Below are positions 16,869 to 26,477 of a DNA stretch of 64,000 nt, piece by piece (within the stretch, counting starts at the first letter, position 1; each line of letters begins with the position of its first letter). Position numbers and translations under genes: made by a program. A model generated the notes under the pieces. That model was not told the DNA's origin. It ran no database searches and worked only from the letters and a program-made list of their open reading frames with translations. The stretch covers positions 209,920-273,919 of the forward strand of contig LT827123.1 in NCBI GenBank assembly GCA_900169975.1. Direction: 5' to 3'. This DNA comes from Pseudoflavonifractor sp. Marseille-P3106. Its GTDB lineage: Bacteria; Bacillota; Clostridia; Oscillospirales; Oscillospiraceae.

Positions 16869-18056
16869 ATGGCCCAGAACGTACTTTCGGTCTCTCAGGT
16901 CAACGGACACATCAAGGGCCTGCTGGACGGCGATCCGCTCCTCTCCGGGCTCTTCGTCCGGGGCGAAGTGTCCAACTATAAAATGTATCCCTCCGGGCAC
17001 CACTATTTTTCCCTCAAGGATGAGGGGGGCGCCATCCGCTGCGTCATGTTCCGCCGGGAGGCGTCCACCCTCCGGTTTCGGCCCCAGAGCGGCATGAAGG
17101 TGATCGCCTTCGGCCGGGTGGCGGTTTTCCCGCGGGACGGGCAGTATCAGCTCTATGTCAGCGCCCTCTCCCCCGACGGGGTGGGGGATCTCCACGCCGC
17201 CTTTGAACAGCTCAAGGCCCGGCTGGCCGCCGAGGGGCTGTTTGACGAAAACCATAAAAAGCCCCTTCCCCGTTTTCCCAAGCGTATCGCCCTGGTGACC
17301 TCTCCGGCGGGGGCGGCGGTGCGGGATATGCTCCGTATCCTGGGGGCCCGCTGGCCACAGAGCGAGGTATATGTGGTACCCTGCCGGGTCCAGGGGGCGG
17401 AGGCCCCCGGGGAGATCGCCGGGGCCATCGCCTGGGTCAACGCCCACGCGCTGGCCGACCTCATCATCACCGGCCGGGGGGGCGGGTCCATGGAGGACCT
17501 CTGGTGCTTCAACGACGAGGGCGTGGCGCGGGCCATTTACGCCTCCCGGATCCCGGTGATCTCCGCCGTGGGCCACGAGCCCGACGTGACCATCGCCGAC
17601 TATGTGGCCGACCTTCGGGCGGCCACACCCTCCAACGCCGCCGAGCTGGCGGTGCCGGACCAGAATGAACAGTACGCCCTGCTGGCCCATCTGAGCCGGC
17701 GGATGGGCCGGGCCATGGAGCGGGAGCTGGCCGGGGCCCGCAGCGCGCTGGAACAGGCGGGGCGCAGCCGGATGCTCCAAAACCCCATGAGCTGGGTGGA
17801 CGACCGGCGGATGCTGCTGGACTACCAGCGGGACCGGCTGGCCCACGGCCTGACCGCCGCCATGGGGAAGGACCGGGAGCGCTTCGCCCGGCTGGCCGCC
17901 TCCCTGGATGCCCTCAGCCCCCTGAAGGTGCTGGGGCGGGGCTACGCCATTGCCCGTGGCCCCGGCGGGGTGGTGAAGTCCACGGAGGATGTGATGCCGG
18001 GGGACGAGCTGAAGCTCCGCCTCTCTGACGGCGAGATCGCCTGTGAAGTGTTATAA
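16869..18056 (+). CDS. xseA: Exodeoxyribonuclease VII large subunit
   Basis: This 395-residue subunit of exonuclease VII degrades single-stranded DNA. An N-terminal OB fold (VSQVNGHIKGLL through about residue 100) is followed by the catalytic region (RIALVTSPAGAAVRDML, GRGGGSMEDLW, GHEPDVTIADYVADLRAATPSNAAEL) and a C-terminal coiled-coil part. It begins two bases after the preceding stop and is followed by xseB. Length is somewhat shorter than the E. coli enzyme but normal for Clostridia. Confidence 0.95.
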   Translation: MAQNVLSVSQVNGHIKGLLDGDPLLSGLFVRGEVSNYKMYPSGHHYFSLKDEGGAIRCVMFRREASTLRFRPQSGMKVIAFGRVAVFPRDGQYQLYVSALSPDGVGDLHAAFEQLKARLAAEGLFDENHKKPLPRFPKRIALVTSPAGAAVRDMLRILGARWPQSEVYVVPCRVQGAEAPGEIAGAIAWVNAHALADLIITGRGGGSMEDLWCFNDEGVARAIYASRIPVISAVGHEPDVTIADYVADLRAATPSNAAELAVPDQNEQYALLAHLSRRMGRAMERELAGARSALEQAGRSRMLQNPMSWVDDRRMLLDYQRDRLAHGLTAAMGKDRERFARLAASLDALSPLKVLGRGYAIARGPGGVVKSTEDVMPGDELKLRLSDGEIACEVL

Positions 18057-18104
18057 CGGCGGGGAGGACCCGCCTGTCCCATTTTTCTCAAAGGAGGAAA
18101 CGCG

Positions 18105-18341
18105 ATGGCACAGAAAAAACTGACCTTTGAGCAGGCCATGGCCCGACTGGAGGAGATCGTGGCCCGGTTGGAGCGGGGGGATGCCCCGCTGGAGGAGGCC
18201 CTTGCCCTCTTTGAAGAGGGGACCTCTCTCATGAAACAGTGCTCCACCGCCCTGGACAAGGCGGAACAGAAGGTGGCGAAGCTGCTGCCCGGTCCGGACG
18301 GGGCTCCGGCGGAGCAGCCCATGGAGGTGATGGAGCCGTGA
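18105..18341 (+). CDS. xseB: Exodeoxyribonuclease VII small subunit
   Basis: This 78-residue helical protein assembles along the coiled coil of XseA. The signature TFEQAMARLEEIVARLERGDAPLEEALALFEEG is the family core (residues 5-38). AAAGGAGG lies before the ATG. The stop overlaps the GTG start of the next gene. Confidence 0.95.
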   Translation: MAQKKLTFEQAMARLEEIVARLERGDAPLEEALALFEEGTSLMKQCSTALDKAEQKVAKLLPGPDGAPAEQPMEVMEP

Positions 18342-19216
18342 CTTACCGGGAGCAGTACGAGGCGGACAAGGCCATGGTGGAGGAGGCGCTCAAGGGAGCC
18401 TTCCGGGACCGTGCGCCCCGGGGAGACATCTATGACGCCATGAATTACAGCCTCCTGGCGGGGGGAAAACGGCTGCGGCCCATCCTCACCCTGGAGACCT
18501 GCCGCCTGTGCGGCGGGGACCCCATGGCCGTGATGCCCTTTGCCTGCGCGGTGGAGATGATCCACACCTACTCTCTCATCCATGACGATCTGCCCTGCAT
18601 GGATGACGACGATCTGCGCCGGGGCAGACCCACCAACCACAAGGTCTACGGGGAGGCCACGGCGGTACTGGCCGGGGACGGCCTTTTGAACGCGGCCTTT
18701 GAGACGGCGCTGGCGGGACGGGCCGGGCTGGAACCGGAGCGGGTGCTGGAAGCTCTGGACGTTTTGGCCCGCGCCGCCGGCGCCGACGGAATGGTGGGCG
18801 GACAGACCCTGGATATGGCTGGGGAGGGGAGGGCCCTCAACCAGGCCGATGTGGAGGAGCTGCAGCGGCTCAAGACCGGCGCGCTGATCGCCGCCGCCGC
18901 CGAGATGGGCTGCATCCTGGCCGGAGGGGGCGCGGAAGAGCGCAAGGCGGTCCGACGCTATGCCTCCCGTCTGGGGCTGGCCTTCCAGATCCGGGACGAC
19001 ATGCTGGATGTGACCGGGGACGCCGCCCTGCTGGGCAAGCCCACCGGCTCGGACGCCCGGGGGGAGAAGACCACCTTTGTCACCCTCAAGGGGCTGGACG
19101 GCTGCGCTGCGCTGGTGGAAAAGCTCACCGGAGAGGCTGCGGCGGCCCTGGAGGGCTTTGCACACCCGGAGTTCCTGATTTCTCTGGCCCGCTCTCTGGC
19201 CGGCCGGATGAATTAG
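18338..19216 (+). CDS. ispA: Farnesyl/geranylgeranyl diphosphate synthase (polyprenyl synthetase)
   Basis: This 292-residue trans-prenyltransferase builds C15 or longer isoprenoid diphosphates. The first Asp-rich motif reads DDLPCMDDDD and the second FQIRDDMLD, both intact; LLAGGKRLRP is also present. The GTG start at 18338 overlaps the xseB stop (GTGA). With dxs two genes downstream, it forms an isoprenoid supply cluster. The product chain length is not decided here; farnesyl diphosphate is the most likely by homology. Confidence 0.93.
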   Translation: MTYREQYEADKAMVEEALKGAFRDRAPRGDIYDAMNYSLLAGGKRLRPILTLETCRLCGGDPMAVMPFACAVEMIHTYSLIHDDLPCMDDDDLRRGRPTNHKVYGEATAVLAGDGLLNAAFETALAGRAGLEPERVLEALDVLARAAGADGMVGGQTLDMAGEGRALNQADVEELQRLKTGALIAAAAEMGCILAGGGAEERKAVRRYASRLGLAFQIRDDMLDVTGDAALLGKPTGSDARGEKTTFVTLKGLDGCAALVEKLTGEAAAALEGFAHPEFLISLARSLAGRMN

Positions 19217-19226
19217 GAGGCTGCCG

Positions 19227-19688
19227 ATGAATTTTGTGGATTTTCTCACGGGAAACCTCATCCTGAATTTGGCCATCCTGGCCTGGGCGATCGCCCAGAT
19301 TCTCAAGTTTATCGTGGTCCTGATCAGCGAGGGACGTATGAACTGGAGATCCATGCTCTCCAGCGGGGGCATGCCCAGCTCTCACTCCTCCTTCGTCTGC
19401 GCCTGCGCATCGTCGGTGGCCTACCTGTACGGCTGGTCCTCCCCCCTCTTTGCCATTGCCGCCGTGGTGGCCGTGGTGGTGATGTACGACGCCTCCAATG
19501 TCCGCCGGGCGGCAGGGGAGCAGGCCAAAATTTTGAACTATATCATGGAGCACTGGACGGAGATGAAACCCGCCATGTTCGGCCAGGAACTCAAGGAGCT
19601 GCTGGGACACACTCCCCTGCAGGTCCTCATGGGCGCTTTGCTGGGGATCGGAATCGGCTGGGGCGGGGCCTGGTTTTTTACCCGCTGA
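19227..19688 (+). CDS. Divergent PAP2 family membrane protein (DUF212, YuiD-like)
   Basis: This 153-residue membrane protein has about four hydrophobic segments. The conserved MLSSGGMPSSHSSFV segment (about residues 43-57) and VMYDASNVRRAAGEQA are diagnostic of the divergent PAP2 family, related to lipid phosphatases. Its position between ispA and dxs suggests a role on prenyl phosphates, but that is inference from context only. AGGAGG precedes the ATG ten bases after ispA. Confidence 0.85.
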   Translation: MNFVDFLTGNLILNLAILAWAIAQILKFIVVLISEGRMNWRSMLSSGGMPSSHSSFVCACASSVAYLYGWSSPLFAIAAVVAVVVMYDASNVRRAAGEQAKILNYIMEHWTEMKPAMFGQELKELLGHTPLQVLMGALLGIGIGWGGAWFFTR

Positions 19689-19721
19689 GCGGGGAACTGA
19701 AAAAAGGGGGCAGAGGCCCTG

Positions 19722-21593
19722 TTGAATCTTCCAAATCAATTACATCTGATGAGCGACGCAGAGGCCGAGCAGCTCTGCGTCCAGCTGCGGGAGCGACTGA
19801 TCCAGGTGGTCTCCAAAACAGGGGGGCATCTGGCCTCCAACCTGGGGGCGGTGGAGCTCACTGTGGCGCTCCACCGGGTCTTTACACCAGAGCGGGACCG
19901 CATCGTTTTTGACGTGGGGCACCAATGCTACTGCCACAAGATGCTCACCGGCCGGGACGGAGCCATGGACACCCTGCGCACCTTTGGGGGGCTGTCCGGC
20001 TTTCCCAAGCCGGGGGAGAGCATCTGCGACGCCTTTACCGTGGGGCACGCCTCCACCTCCGTGTCGGTGGCGGTGGGAATGGCCAGGGCGCGGACCATCC
20101 TGCACAAGGACTACCGGGTGGTTGCCCTGCTGGGGGACGGCGCGCTCTCCGGCGGCCTGGCCTATGAGGGCCTGTCCGACGCCGGGGACAGCGGAGAGCC
20201 CCTCATCGTGATTTTAAACGACAACGGGATGTCCATCACCCAGAGCGTGGGCGGCGTGGCGGAGCATTTGGCCCGCCAGCGTTTGAAGCCCCAGTACCTC
20301 AGTTTCAAAAAAGCTTACCGCCGGGTGATGAATTCATTTTCACTGGGCCGCCGCATCTACAAGGTGACCCACAAGATCAAGACCGCCGTCAAGGAGACGC
20401 TGCTGCCGTGCAGCCTCTTTGAAGACATGGGTTTTACCTATCTTGGGCCGGTGGACGGGCACGATGTGCGGGGGCTGACCCGGCTGCTGCGCTATGCCCG
20501 GGATCTGGAGGGGCCTGTGCTCCTCCACGTGCGGACGGTGAAGGGAAAGGGCTATCCCCCCGCCGAGGCCGATCCGGGCCGGTTCCACGGGGTAGGGCAG
20601 TTTGATCCCGCCACCGGACAGTCTCTGGCCCTGCCCGGTCGGGATTTTTCCGGCGCCTTCGGCCGGGCCGTATGCGCCCTGGCCCGACGGGAACCCCGTC
20701 TGTGCGCCGTCACCGCCGCCATGCAGCCGGGGACCGGCCTGGATGAATTTGCCGGACAGTTCCCCGAGCGGTTTTTTGATGTGGGGATCGCCGAGGGCCA
20801 CGCCGTCACGATGTGCGCGGGCATGGCCAAGCAGGGCCTGATCCCCGTGTTCGCCGTCTACTCCTCCTTTTTGCAGCGAGCCTATGATATGCTCCTCCAC
20901 GATGTAGCCATTCAGGGCCTCCACGTGGTGTTCTGCGTGGACCGGGCCGGACTGGTGGGAGCGGACGGAGAGACCCACCACGGGATTTTCGACGTGGGAT
21001 TTCTGGACACGGTGCCCGGGATGAAGGTCCTCTGCCCGGCCAGCTACGCGGAGCTGGCCGACATGCTGGAATACGCCGTGAAGGAGTGCAGGGGCCCTGT
21101 GGCGATCCGCTATCCCCGGGGTGGGGAAGGAACGTATCAGACATCTTCCTGGCCGGCTCCCGCCACGGTTTTGCGGGAGGGCCGGGACCTGACCCTGGCG
21201 GGCTACGGCACCCAGGTCAATGCCCTGCTGGAGGCCGCGGAGCGCTTGGCGCGCCGAGGGGTTTCGGCGGAAGTCATCAAGTATAATATCATCACGCCCC
21301 TGGATCCCGGCCCGGCCCTGCGCTCGGCGGAGCGTACCGGGCGGCTGATCGTGGCGGAGGAGTGCGCACAGGCCAACTGTGTGGGGGAGCGGCTGGCTTC
21401 GGCCGCGGCCCGCTATGGATGCGCGGGTGCCATTCGGGATATTTTGCTCCGCAATCTGGACCGCCAGTTTATCCCGCAGGGAAAAGTCGACGAGTTGAGG
21501 CGTTTGGCCGGCCTGGATGCGGAGAGCCTGGCCAAGATCGCCTGGGAGGTTTGTACACATGGAGAAAAAGCGGCTGGACGTCCTGCTCTTTGA
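19722..21593 (+). CDS. dxs: 1-deoxy-D-xylulose-5-phosphate synthase
   Basis: This 623-residue thiamine-diphosphate enzyme condenses pyruvate with glyceraldehyde-3-phosphate, the entry step of the MEP isoprenoid route. Motifs are visible: SKTGGHLASNLG, GDGALSGGLAYEGL (ThDP binding, with Ser where Thr is usual), DRAGLVGADGETHHG and the C-terminal transketolase domain. I use TTG 19722 because it gives the usual N-terminal length; ATG 19749 would cut into the first helix. Its last 35 bases overlap the tlyA start. Confidence 0.95.
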   Translation: MNLPNQLHLMSDAEAEQLCVQLRERLIQVVSKTGGHLASNLGAVELTVALHRVFTPERDRIVFDVGHQCYCHKMLTGRDGAMDTLRTFGGLSGFPKPGESICDAFTVGHASTSVSVAVGMARARTILHKDYRVVALLGDGALSGGLAYEGLSDAGDSGEPLIVILNDNGMSITQSVGGVAEHLARQRLKPQYLSFKKAYRRVMNSFSLGRRIYKVTHKIKTAVKETLLPCSLFEDMGFTYLGPVDGHDVRGLTRLLRYARDLEGPVLLHVRTVKGKGYPPAEADPGRFHGVGQFDPATGQSLALPGRDFSGAFGRAVCALARREPRLCAVTAAMQPGTGLDEFAGQFPERFFDVGIAEGHAVTMCAGMAKQGLIPVFAVYSSFLQRAYDMLLHDVAIQGLHVVFCVDRAGLVGADGETHHGIFDVGFLDTVPGMKVLCPASYAELADMLEYAVKECRGPVAIRYPRGGEGTYQTSSWPAPATVLREGRDLTLAGYGTQVNALLEAAERLARRGVSAEVIKYNIITPLDPGPALRSAERTGRLIVAEECAQANCVGERLASAAARYGCAGAIRDILLRNLDRQFIPQGKVDELRRLAGLDAESLAKIAWEVCTHGEKAAGRPAL

Positions 21594-22368
21594 GCGGGGC
21601 CTGGCGGAGAGCCGGCAAAAGGCACAGGCCGTCGTCATGAGCGGCCAGGTCTATGTGAATGGACAGAAGGTGGACAAGGCGGGGACGCCTACACCGGCGG
21701 ACGCACCCATCGAAGTCCGGGGAGGCGGGCTGAAATACGTCAGCCGGGGCGGGTTGAAGCTGGAAAAGGCCATGGGGACCTGGCCCATCTCCCTCGCCGG
21801 CGCGGTATGCGCCGACATCGGGGCCTCCACCGGCGGGTTTACCGACTGCATGCTCCAAAACGGGGCGTCGAAAGTCTATGCCGTGGATGTGGGCTACGGG
21901 CAGTTTGCCTGGAAGCTGCGCAGCGATACCCGGGTGGTGTGCATGGAGCGCACCAACGCCCGCTACCTCACCCATGAGCAGATTCCCGACGAGCTGGATT
22001 TTGCAAGTGTCGATGTGTCCTTTATTTCGCTGAATCTGATCCTCCCCCCCCTGCGGGGACTGATGAAGCGGTCCGGTCAGGCGGTGTGCCTCATCAAGCC
22101 TCAGTTTGAGGCGGGAAAGGACAAGGTGGGGAAGAAGGGGGTCGTCCGTGACAAGGCGGTCCATCAGGAGGTGCTGGAGCATTTTCTGGAGCACGCCGCC
22201 TCCGCCGGTTTCGGCGTACGGGGATTGACCTGGTCCCCCATCCGGGGCCCGGAGGGCAATATCGAGTACCTGGGCTGGCTCTCCGCCGAAGGCGGGATGG
22301 CAGGATCGTGGGATCTGAAAGAGCTGGTGGAGGCGTCTCACGCCAAACTGGAGGAGGGAATGCCGTGA
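21559..22368 (+). CDS. tlyA: TlyA family rRNA 2'-O-methyltransferase / hemolysin A homolog
   Basis: This 269-residue protein combines an N-terminal S4 RNA-binding domain (RLDVLLFERGLAESRQKAQ) with an FtsJ-like methyltransferase domain; the SAM-binding loop reads DIGASTGGFTD. TlyA of Mycobacterium methylates 16S and 23S rRNA, and a similar role is likely here. The ATG at 21559 lies 35 bases inside the end of dxs with GGGAGG upstream. The stop overlaps the nadK start. Confidence 0.92.
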   Translation: MEKKRLDVLLFERGLAESRQKAQAVVMSGQVYVNGQKVDKAGTPTPADAPIEVRGGGLKYVSRGGLKLEKAMGTWPISLAGAVCADIGASTGGFTDCMLQNGASKVYAVDVGYGQFAWKLRSDTRVVCMERTNARYLTHEQIPDELDFASVDVSFISLNLILPPLRGLMKRSGQAVCLIKPQFEAGKDKVGKKGVVRDKAVHQEVLEHFLEHAASAGFGVRGLTWSPIRGPEGNIEYLGWLSAEGGMAGSWDLKELVEASHAKLEEGMP

Positions 22369-23231
22369 AGATTGTGCTCAGCCCCAATCCCTATCGGGAC
22401 AAGGGCCTGAAGGCGGCTCAGGCCGCTCAGCGGGTGCTGCGGGAGGCCGGAGCGGAGACCTGCATGAGCCTCCCCTTTTCCCTGGAGAAGGGGAGCGGCC
22501 TGGAGCTGCCCGCTCATCTGAAATTTGTCTCCATGGAAGAGGCCTTTCAGGGCGCCGATCTGCTGGTGTGCTTTGGCGGAGACGGCACCATTCTTCACGC
22601 CGCCAAGGACGCCGACGCCCACCACATCCCCGTGCTGGGGGTGAACCTGGGCAGCGTTGGCTTCATGGCGGAACTGGAAGTGAGCGAACTGGGGGAGCTG
22701 TCCCGCCTGACGAAGGGGGAATATGCCCTGGAGGAGCGGATGATGCTGGATGTCTCCATCCGGCGGGAGGGGCGTACCATCTTCCGGGATCTGGCGCTCA
22801 ACGACGCGGTTATCACCAAGGGCGCGGTGGCCCGGATCATCGATTTGGACGTGAAGTCCGACGGCGTGCTCATCAGCCGGTTTTCCGGGGACGGCGTGGT
22901 CATTGCCACGCCCACCGGTTCCACCGCTTATTCCATGTCCGCCGGCGGCCCCATCGTGGAGCCCACCGCGGAGAATATCATCGTTACCCCCATCTGTCCC
23001 CATGCCCTCCACGCCCGGTCCTTTGTGCTGGATCGGAGCCGTCTGGTGGCGGTGCGGATGGGAAAGCTCTCCCGCAAGACCGCCTATCTGTCCGTGGACG
23101 GCGGCAAGGCCTTCCGGCTTGGAGGGAGCGATCAGGTGGAGCTGCGCCGCTCCAGATCCAAGGCCCGGCTGGCCAAGCTGACCAATCGGAGCTTCTACAC
23201 CATCGTCAATCAGAAACTGGGGAGGATGTGA
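22365..23231 (+). CDS. nadK: NAD kinase
   Basis: This 288-residue enzyme phosphorylates NAD to NADP. The catalytic GGDGT (residues 71-75), the NDA segment (ALNDAVITKG) and TGSTAYSMSAGGPIV are all intact. The GTG at 22365 overlaps the tlyA stop (GTGA), with GGAGGAGGG just upstream. argR starts three bases after its stop. Confidence 0.95.
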   Translation: MKIVLSPNPYRDKGLKAAQAAQRVLREAGAETCMSLPFSLEKGSGLELPAHLKFVSMEEAFQGADLLVCFGGDGTILHAAKDADAHHIPVLGVNLGSVGFMAELEVSELGELSRLTKGEYALEERMMLDVSIRREGRTIFRDLALNDAVITKGAVARIIDLDVKSDGVLISRFSGDGVVIATPTGSTAYSMSAGGPIVEPTAENIIVTPICPHALHARSFVLDRSRLVAVRMGKLSRKTAYLSVDGGKAFRLGGSDQVELRRSRSKARLAKLTNRSFYTIVNQKLGRM

Positions 23232-23234
23232 CCT

Positions 23235-23687
23235 ATGAAAAGCAAACGGCAGCAGGAGATTTTGGACATCGTGGCGCAGCGGGATATTGAGACCCAGGAG
23301 CAGCTTCTGGACGCGCTGAAGGAGCGGGGGGTCTCCACGACTCAGGCCACCATTTCCCGGGACATCAAGCAGCTCCATCTGGTCAAGGAGCTGACTGCCG
23401 GCGGCATCTATAAATACGCCGTTTCCCAGCGCAAGACCGCCCTCAACAACGTGGGCAGGCTCCAGACCATCTTCCGGCAGGGGGTCACCTCCTATGACAT
23501 GGCCCAGAACATCGTGGTGCTCCGGACCATGCCGGGCCTTGCCTCGGCGGCGGCCGCCGCCATCGACGCCATGGAGATCCCGGAGCTGGTGGGTTCCCTG
23601 GCCGGGGACGATACGGTGATCCTCATCATGCGGACCAACGGCTCTGCGGAGGAATTCTGCGAGGAGATCCGGGAGATGCTGTCCTGA
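23235..23687 (+). CDS. argR: Arginine repressor ArgR/AhrC
   Basis: This 150-residue regulator senses arginine and controls arginine metabolism. The N-terminal winged helix includes STTQATISRDIKQLHLVK, and the C-terminal hexamerisation domain has the arginine-binding VGSLAGDDTVILIM segment. It lies between nadK and recN, a common clostridial order. I see no convincing ARG box next to it. Confidence 0.94.
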   Translation: MKSKRQQEILDIVAQRDIETQEQLLDALKERGVSTTQATISRDIKQLHLVKELTAGGIYKYAVSQRKTALNNVGRLQTIFRQGVTSYDMAQNIVVLRTMPGLASAAAAAIDAMEIPELVGSLAGDDTVILIMRTNGSAEEFCEEIREMLS

Positions 23688-23748
23688 ACAGTTCAAAGCA
23701 GGAGCGGGTCCCGGCTGTTTTCGCGATCGATTGTCGGAGGTGGAGCGG

Positions 23749-25446
23749 ATGCTTTCAGTTCTTCATATCGAGAATATCGCCGTCATTGAGTCGGCGGACA
23801 TCACGTTCGGCGGGGGCTTCAACGCCCTCACCGGCGAGACCGGCGCGGGCAAATCCATTGTGGTGGACGCCATGGGGGCGGTCACCGGGGAGCGGGCCAG
23901 CCGGGATCTCATCCGCACGGGAGCCAAGTCCGCCCTGGTCACAGGGGCCTTCTCAGGCGTGGGGGCGCTGCCGTGGTTTGCCGAAAACGGCCTGGAGCCG
24001 GATGAGGGCGGCGAGGTCCTGCTCCAGCGCCAGATCATGGCCGACGGCAAGAACCTCTGCCGGGTCAATGGCCTGCCGGTGACGGTCACTCAGCTGCGGG
24101 CCCTGGGCCGCCAGCTTTTGAACATCCACGGCCAGCACGACGGCCAGCAGCTTTTGGATGAGGGCTGTCACCTGGGGTATCTGGACCGCTTCGGCGGGAC
24201 CGGGGGCCTGCTGGAGAACTACCGGGAGGCCTATGGGGCGCTGCGGGCGCTGGAGCAGCGGATGGCCTCCCTCCGCATGGACGAGGCCGAGAAGGCCCGG
24301 AAGGTGGACAGTCTCCAGTTTCAGATCGGAGAGCTGGAGCGGGCCGGGCTGGTGCCGGGGGAGGAGGAGGAACTGCTCTCCCGCCGGGAGCTGCTCCGCA
24401 GCGCCGCCGACCTGGCCCAGGCCGCCGAAGAGGCCCACTACGCCCTCTCCGGGGACGACGACAGCGTGGGGGCGGTGGCACTGCTGATGGAGGCGGAGGA
24501 GGCCCTGGGCCGGGTGTCCGGGGTGAGCCCGGAGCTGGATGAGCTGTACCAGCGGCTTACCGAGTGCCGCTGCCTGGCTCAGGATGCCGCCGACTCCGCC
24601 CGGGGGGCCCGGGGGAGCTTCGACTTTGAGCCGGGGGAGCTGGATCAGCTGGAGGGAAGGCTGGACCGGCTCTACCGCCTGAAAAAGAAATACGGCTCCA
24701 GCGAGGAAGAGATGCTGGACTATCTGGACCGGTGCCGCCGGGAGCTGGACGAGATCCAGTTTGCCGACGACACGCTCCTGCGGCTGGAACAGGAGCGGGC
24801 GGAAGCTCTGACAGAGGCGAAGGCCCGGGCGGGAGCCCTCTCGGCGGAGCGGAAGCGGGCCGGGGAGGCTCTCCAGCGCCGGATCCAGACCGAACTGGCT
24901 CAGCTGGACATGCCCAAAGTCCGCTTCCAGGTGGCCTTCGCGCCGGTGGAGAGTGAAACCGGGCTGGATGACGCCGGAATGGACACGGTGCGCTTTCTCA
25001 TGTCGGCCAACGTGGGGGAGGACCTGAAGCCCATCCAGAAGATCGCCTCGGGGGGTGAGCTGGCCCGGATCATGCTGGCGCTGAAAAACGTACTGGCGGA
25101 GAACGATGACGTGGGCACCCTGGTCTTTGACGAGGTGGACACCGGCGTCTCGGGCCGTGCGGCCCAGAAGGTGGCGGAGAAGCTGGCCCAGGTGGCCCGG
25201 CACAAACAGGTGCTCTGCGTGACCCACCTGCCCCAGCTGGCCGCCATGGCGGACGTCCACTTTTCGGTGGAGAAGGGGGAGAAGAACGGGCGCACCTTCA
25301 CAGCGGTGGAGGTGCTGGACCGGGCCCGCCGCCAGGCCGAGCTGGCCCGCCTTACGGCTGGAGACCACGTCACCCGCGCCGCGCTGGACAGCGCGGGCGA
25401 GCTGCTGGACGGGGCCGCCGAATACCGGCGCAGTCTGGCGAATTGA
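23749..25446 (+). CDS. recN: DNA repair protein RecN
   Basis: This 565-residue SMC-like ATPase acts at double-strand breaks. Walker A GETGAGKS is at residues 29-36. A long coiled-coil central region follows, then the C-terminal ATPase half with IASGGELARIMLALK (signature), FDEVDTGVSG (Walker B) and CVTHLPQLA. I place the start at ATG 23749 with GGAGGTGGAG upstream rather than an in-frame TTG 18 bases earlier. It ends the long operon, followed by a hairpin. Confidence 0.95.
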   Translation: MLSVLHIENIAVIESADITFGGGFNALTGETGAGKSIVVDAMGAVTGERASRDLIRTGAKSALVTGAFSGVGALPWFAENGLEPDEGGEVLLQRQIMADGKNLCRVNGLPVTVTQLRALGRQLLNIHGQHDGQQLLDEGCHLGYLDRFGGTGGLLENYREAYGALRALEQRMASLRMDEAEKARKVDSLQFQIGELERAGLVPGEEEELLSRRELLRSAADLAQAAEEAHYALSGDDDSVGAVALLMEAEEALGRVSGVSPELDELYQRLTECRCLAQDAADSARGARGSFDFEPGELDQLEGRLDRLYRLKKKYGSSEEEMLDYLDRCRRELDEIQFADDTLLRLEQERAEALTEAKARAGALSAERKRAGEALQRRIQTELAQLDMPKVRFQVAFAPVESETGLDDAGMDTVRFLMSANVGEDLKPIQKIASGGELARIMLALKNVLAENDDVGTLVFDEVDTGVSGRAAQKVAEKLAQVARHKQVLCVTHLPQLAAMADVHFSVEKGEKNGRTFTAVEVLDRARRQAELARLTAGDHVTRAALDSAGELLDGAAEYRRSLAN

Positions 25447-25498
25447 GAAAGGGCCCTTTGTTCCGCAGGCCCGGGGCGGATGAAAGGGCCCTTTCCTT
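25447..25498 (+). terminator. Intrinsic terminator candidate after recN
   Basis: A 13-bp stem (25447-25459 with 25483-25495) containing the palindrome GGGCCC is extended by an inner TCCGC/GCGGA pairing. The trailing T-tract is weak (TTTCCTT). It separates recN from murB. Confidence 0.65.
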
Positions 25499-25532
25499 CA
25501 TATGCTGTTTGAGACAAAAGGAGGGGACGCGC

Positions 25533-26477
25533 ATGGATCGCTGGGACACACTGGAAAAACAACTGCATCAAAGCTGCCCCGCACTGGATCTGCGGCGGGA
25601 GGAGCCCCTGTTCCGCCACACCTCCTTTCGGGTGGGCGGCCCCGCCGCGCTGATGGCGCTGCCCGCCAGCCGGGAAGAGGCCGCGGCGGCGGTGCGGATC
25701 GCGGCGGAGCTGGGAGTGACCCCGGTCTACCTGGGCAACGGCTCCAATCTGTTGGTGTCCGACGAGGGGTATGACGGCTTCCTCATCAAGACCTTCGGGG
25801 GCCTGAACGACATTTCTGTTGATGGAGCCGCAATGACCGCCGATTCCGGGGTGCTCCTCTCCCGATTGGCCGCCGCCGCTTTGGAGGCTGGGCTGACCGG
25901 ACTGGAGTTTGCCCACGGCATCCCCGGTACGCTGGGGGGCGCAGTCACCATGAACGCCGGCGCCTATGGCGGCGAGATGGTGCAGGTGCTCGCCTCGGTC
26001 ACCTTTCTGGATGAGGCCGGGCGGGTGGAGACCCTTCCGGCCTCAGACTGCGGCCTGGGCTACCGCCGCAGCATGTTTTCCGACGGAAAACGGCTGATCC
26101 TTGGGGCGGAGCTTGCCCTGGCTCCGGGCGATCCCGCCGCGATTCGGGCGAGGATGGAGGAGCTGGGCGAGAAGCGCCGCTCCAGACAGCCCCTGGAACT
26201 GCCCAGCGCCGGGAGCACCTTCAAGCGTCCCGAGGGGCATTTTGCAGCCGCCCTCATCGAGCAGTGCGGCTGCAAGGGCCTGCGGGTGGGAGGCGCCCAG
26301 GTTTCGGAGAAGCACGCCGGGTTCGTGGTCAACACCGGCGGAGCCACCTGCCGGGATATTCTGGCTCTCATTGAACAGGTGCGCGCCCGGGTGCTGGAGC
26401 AGACCGGCGTGGCGCTGGAACTGGAAGTGAAAACACTGGGGATCGGGAAGGGGGGAGCAGGATGGAATTTATCGTGA
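25533..26477 (+). CDS. murB: UDP-N-acetylenolpyruvoylglucosamine reductase
   Basis: This 314-residue FAD enzyme makes UDP-N-acetylmuramic acid for peptidoglycan. The HTSFRVGGPA start, the FAD-binding LGNGSNLLVSDEG, AHGIPGTLGGAVTMNAGAYG, and LELPSAGSTFKRP with the catalytic serine region are all in order. The start at ATG 25533 has AAAGGAGGGG before it; a longer frame back to 25443 is not conserved. It overlaps rapZ by 16 bases. Confidence 0.96.
   Translation: MDRWDTLEKQLHQSCPALDLRREEPLFRHTSFRVGGPAALMALPASREEAAAAVRIAAELGVTPVYLGNGSNLLVSDEGYDGFLIKTFGGLNDISVDGAAMTADSGVLLSRLAAAALEAGLTGLEFAHGIPGTLGGAVTMNAGAYGGEMVQVLASVTFLDEAGRVETLPASDCGLGYRRSMFSDGKRLILGAELALAPGDPAAIRARMEELGEKRRSRQPLELPSAGSTFKRPEGHFAAALIEQCGCKGLRVGGAQVSEKHAGFVVNTGGATCRDILALIEQVRARVLEQTGVALELEVKTLGIGKGGAGWNLS

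Noticed and set aside
23685..23695. Palindrome TGAACAGTTCA before recN as an SOS box
   Set aside because: The half-sites are one base apart instead of four, so it does not fit the LexA pattern, and it lies at the argR stop.
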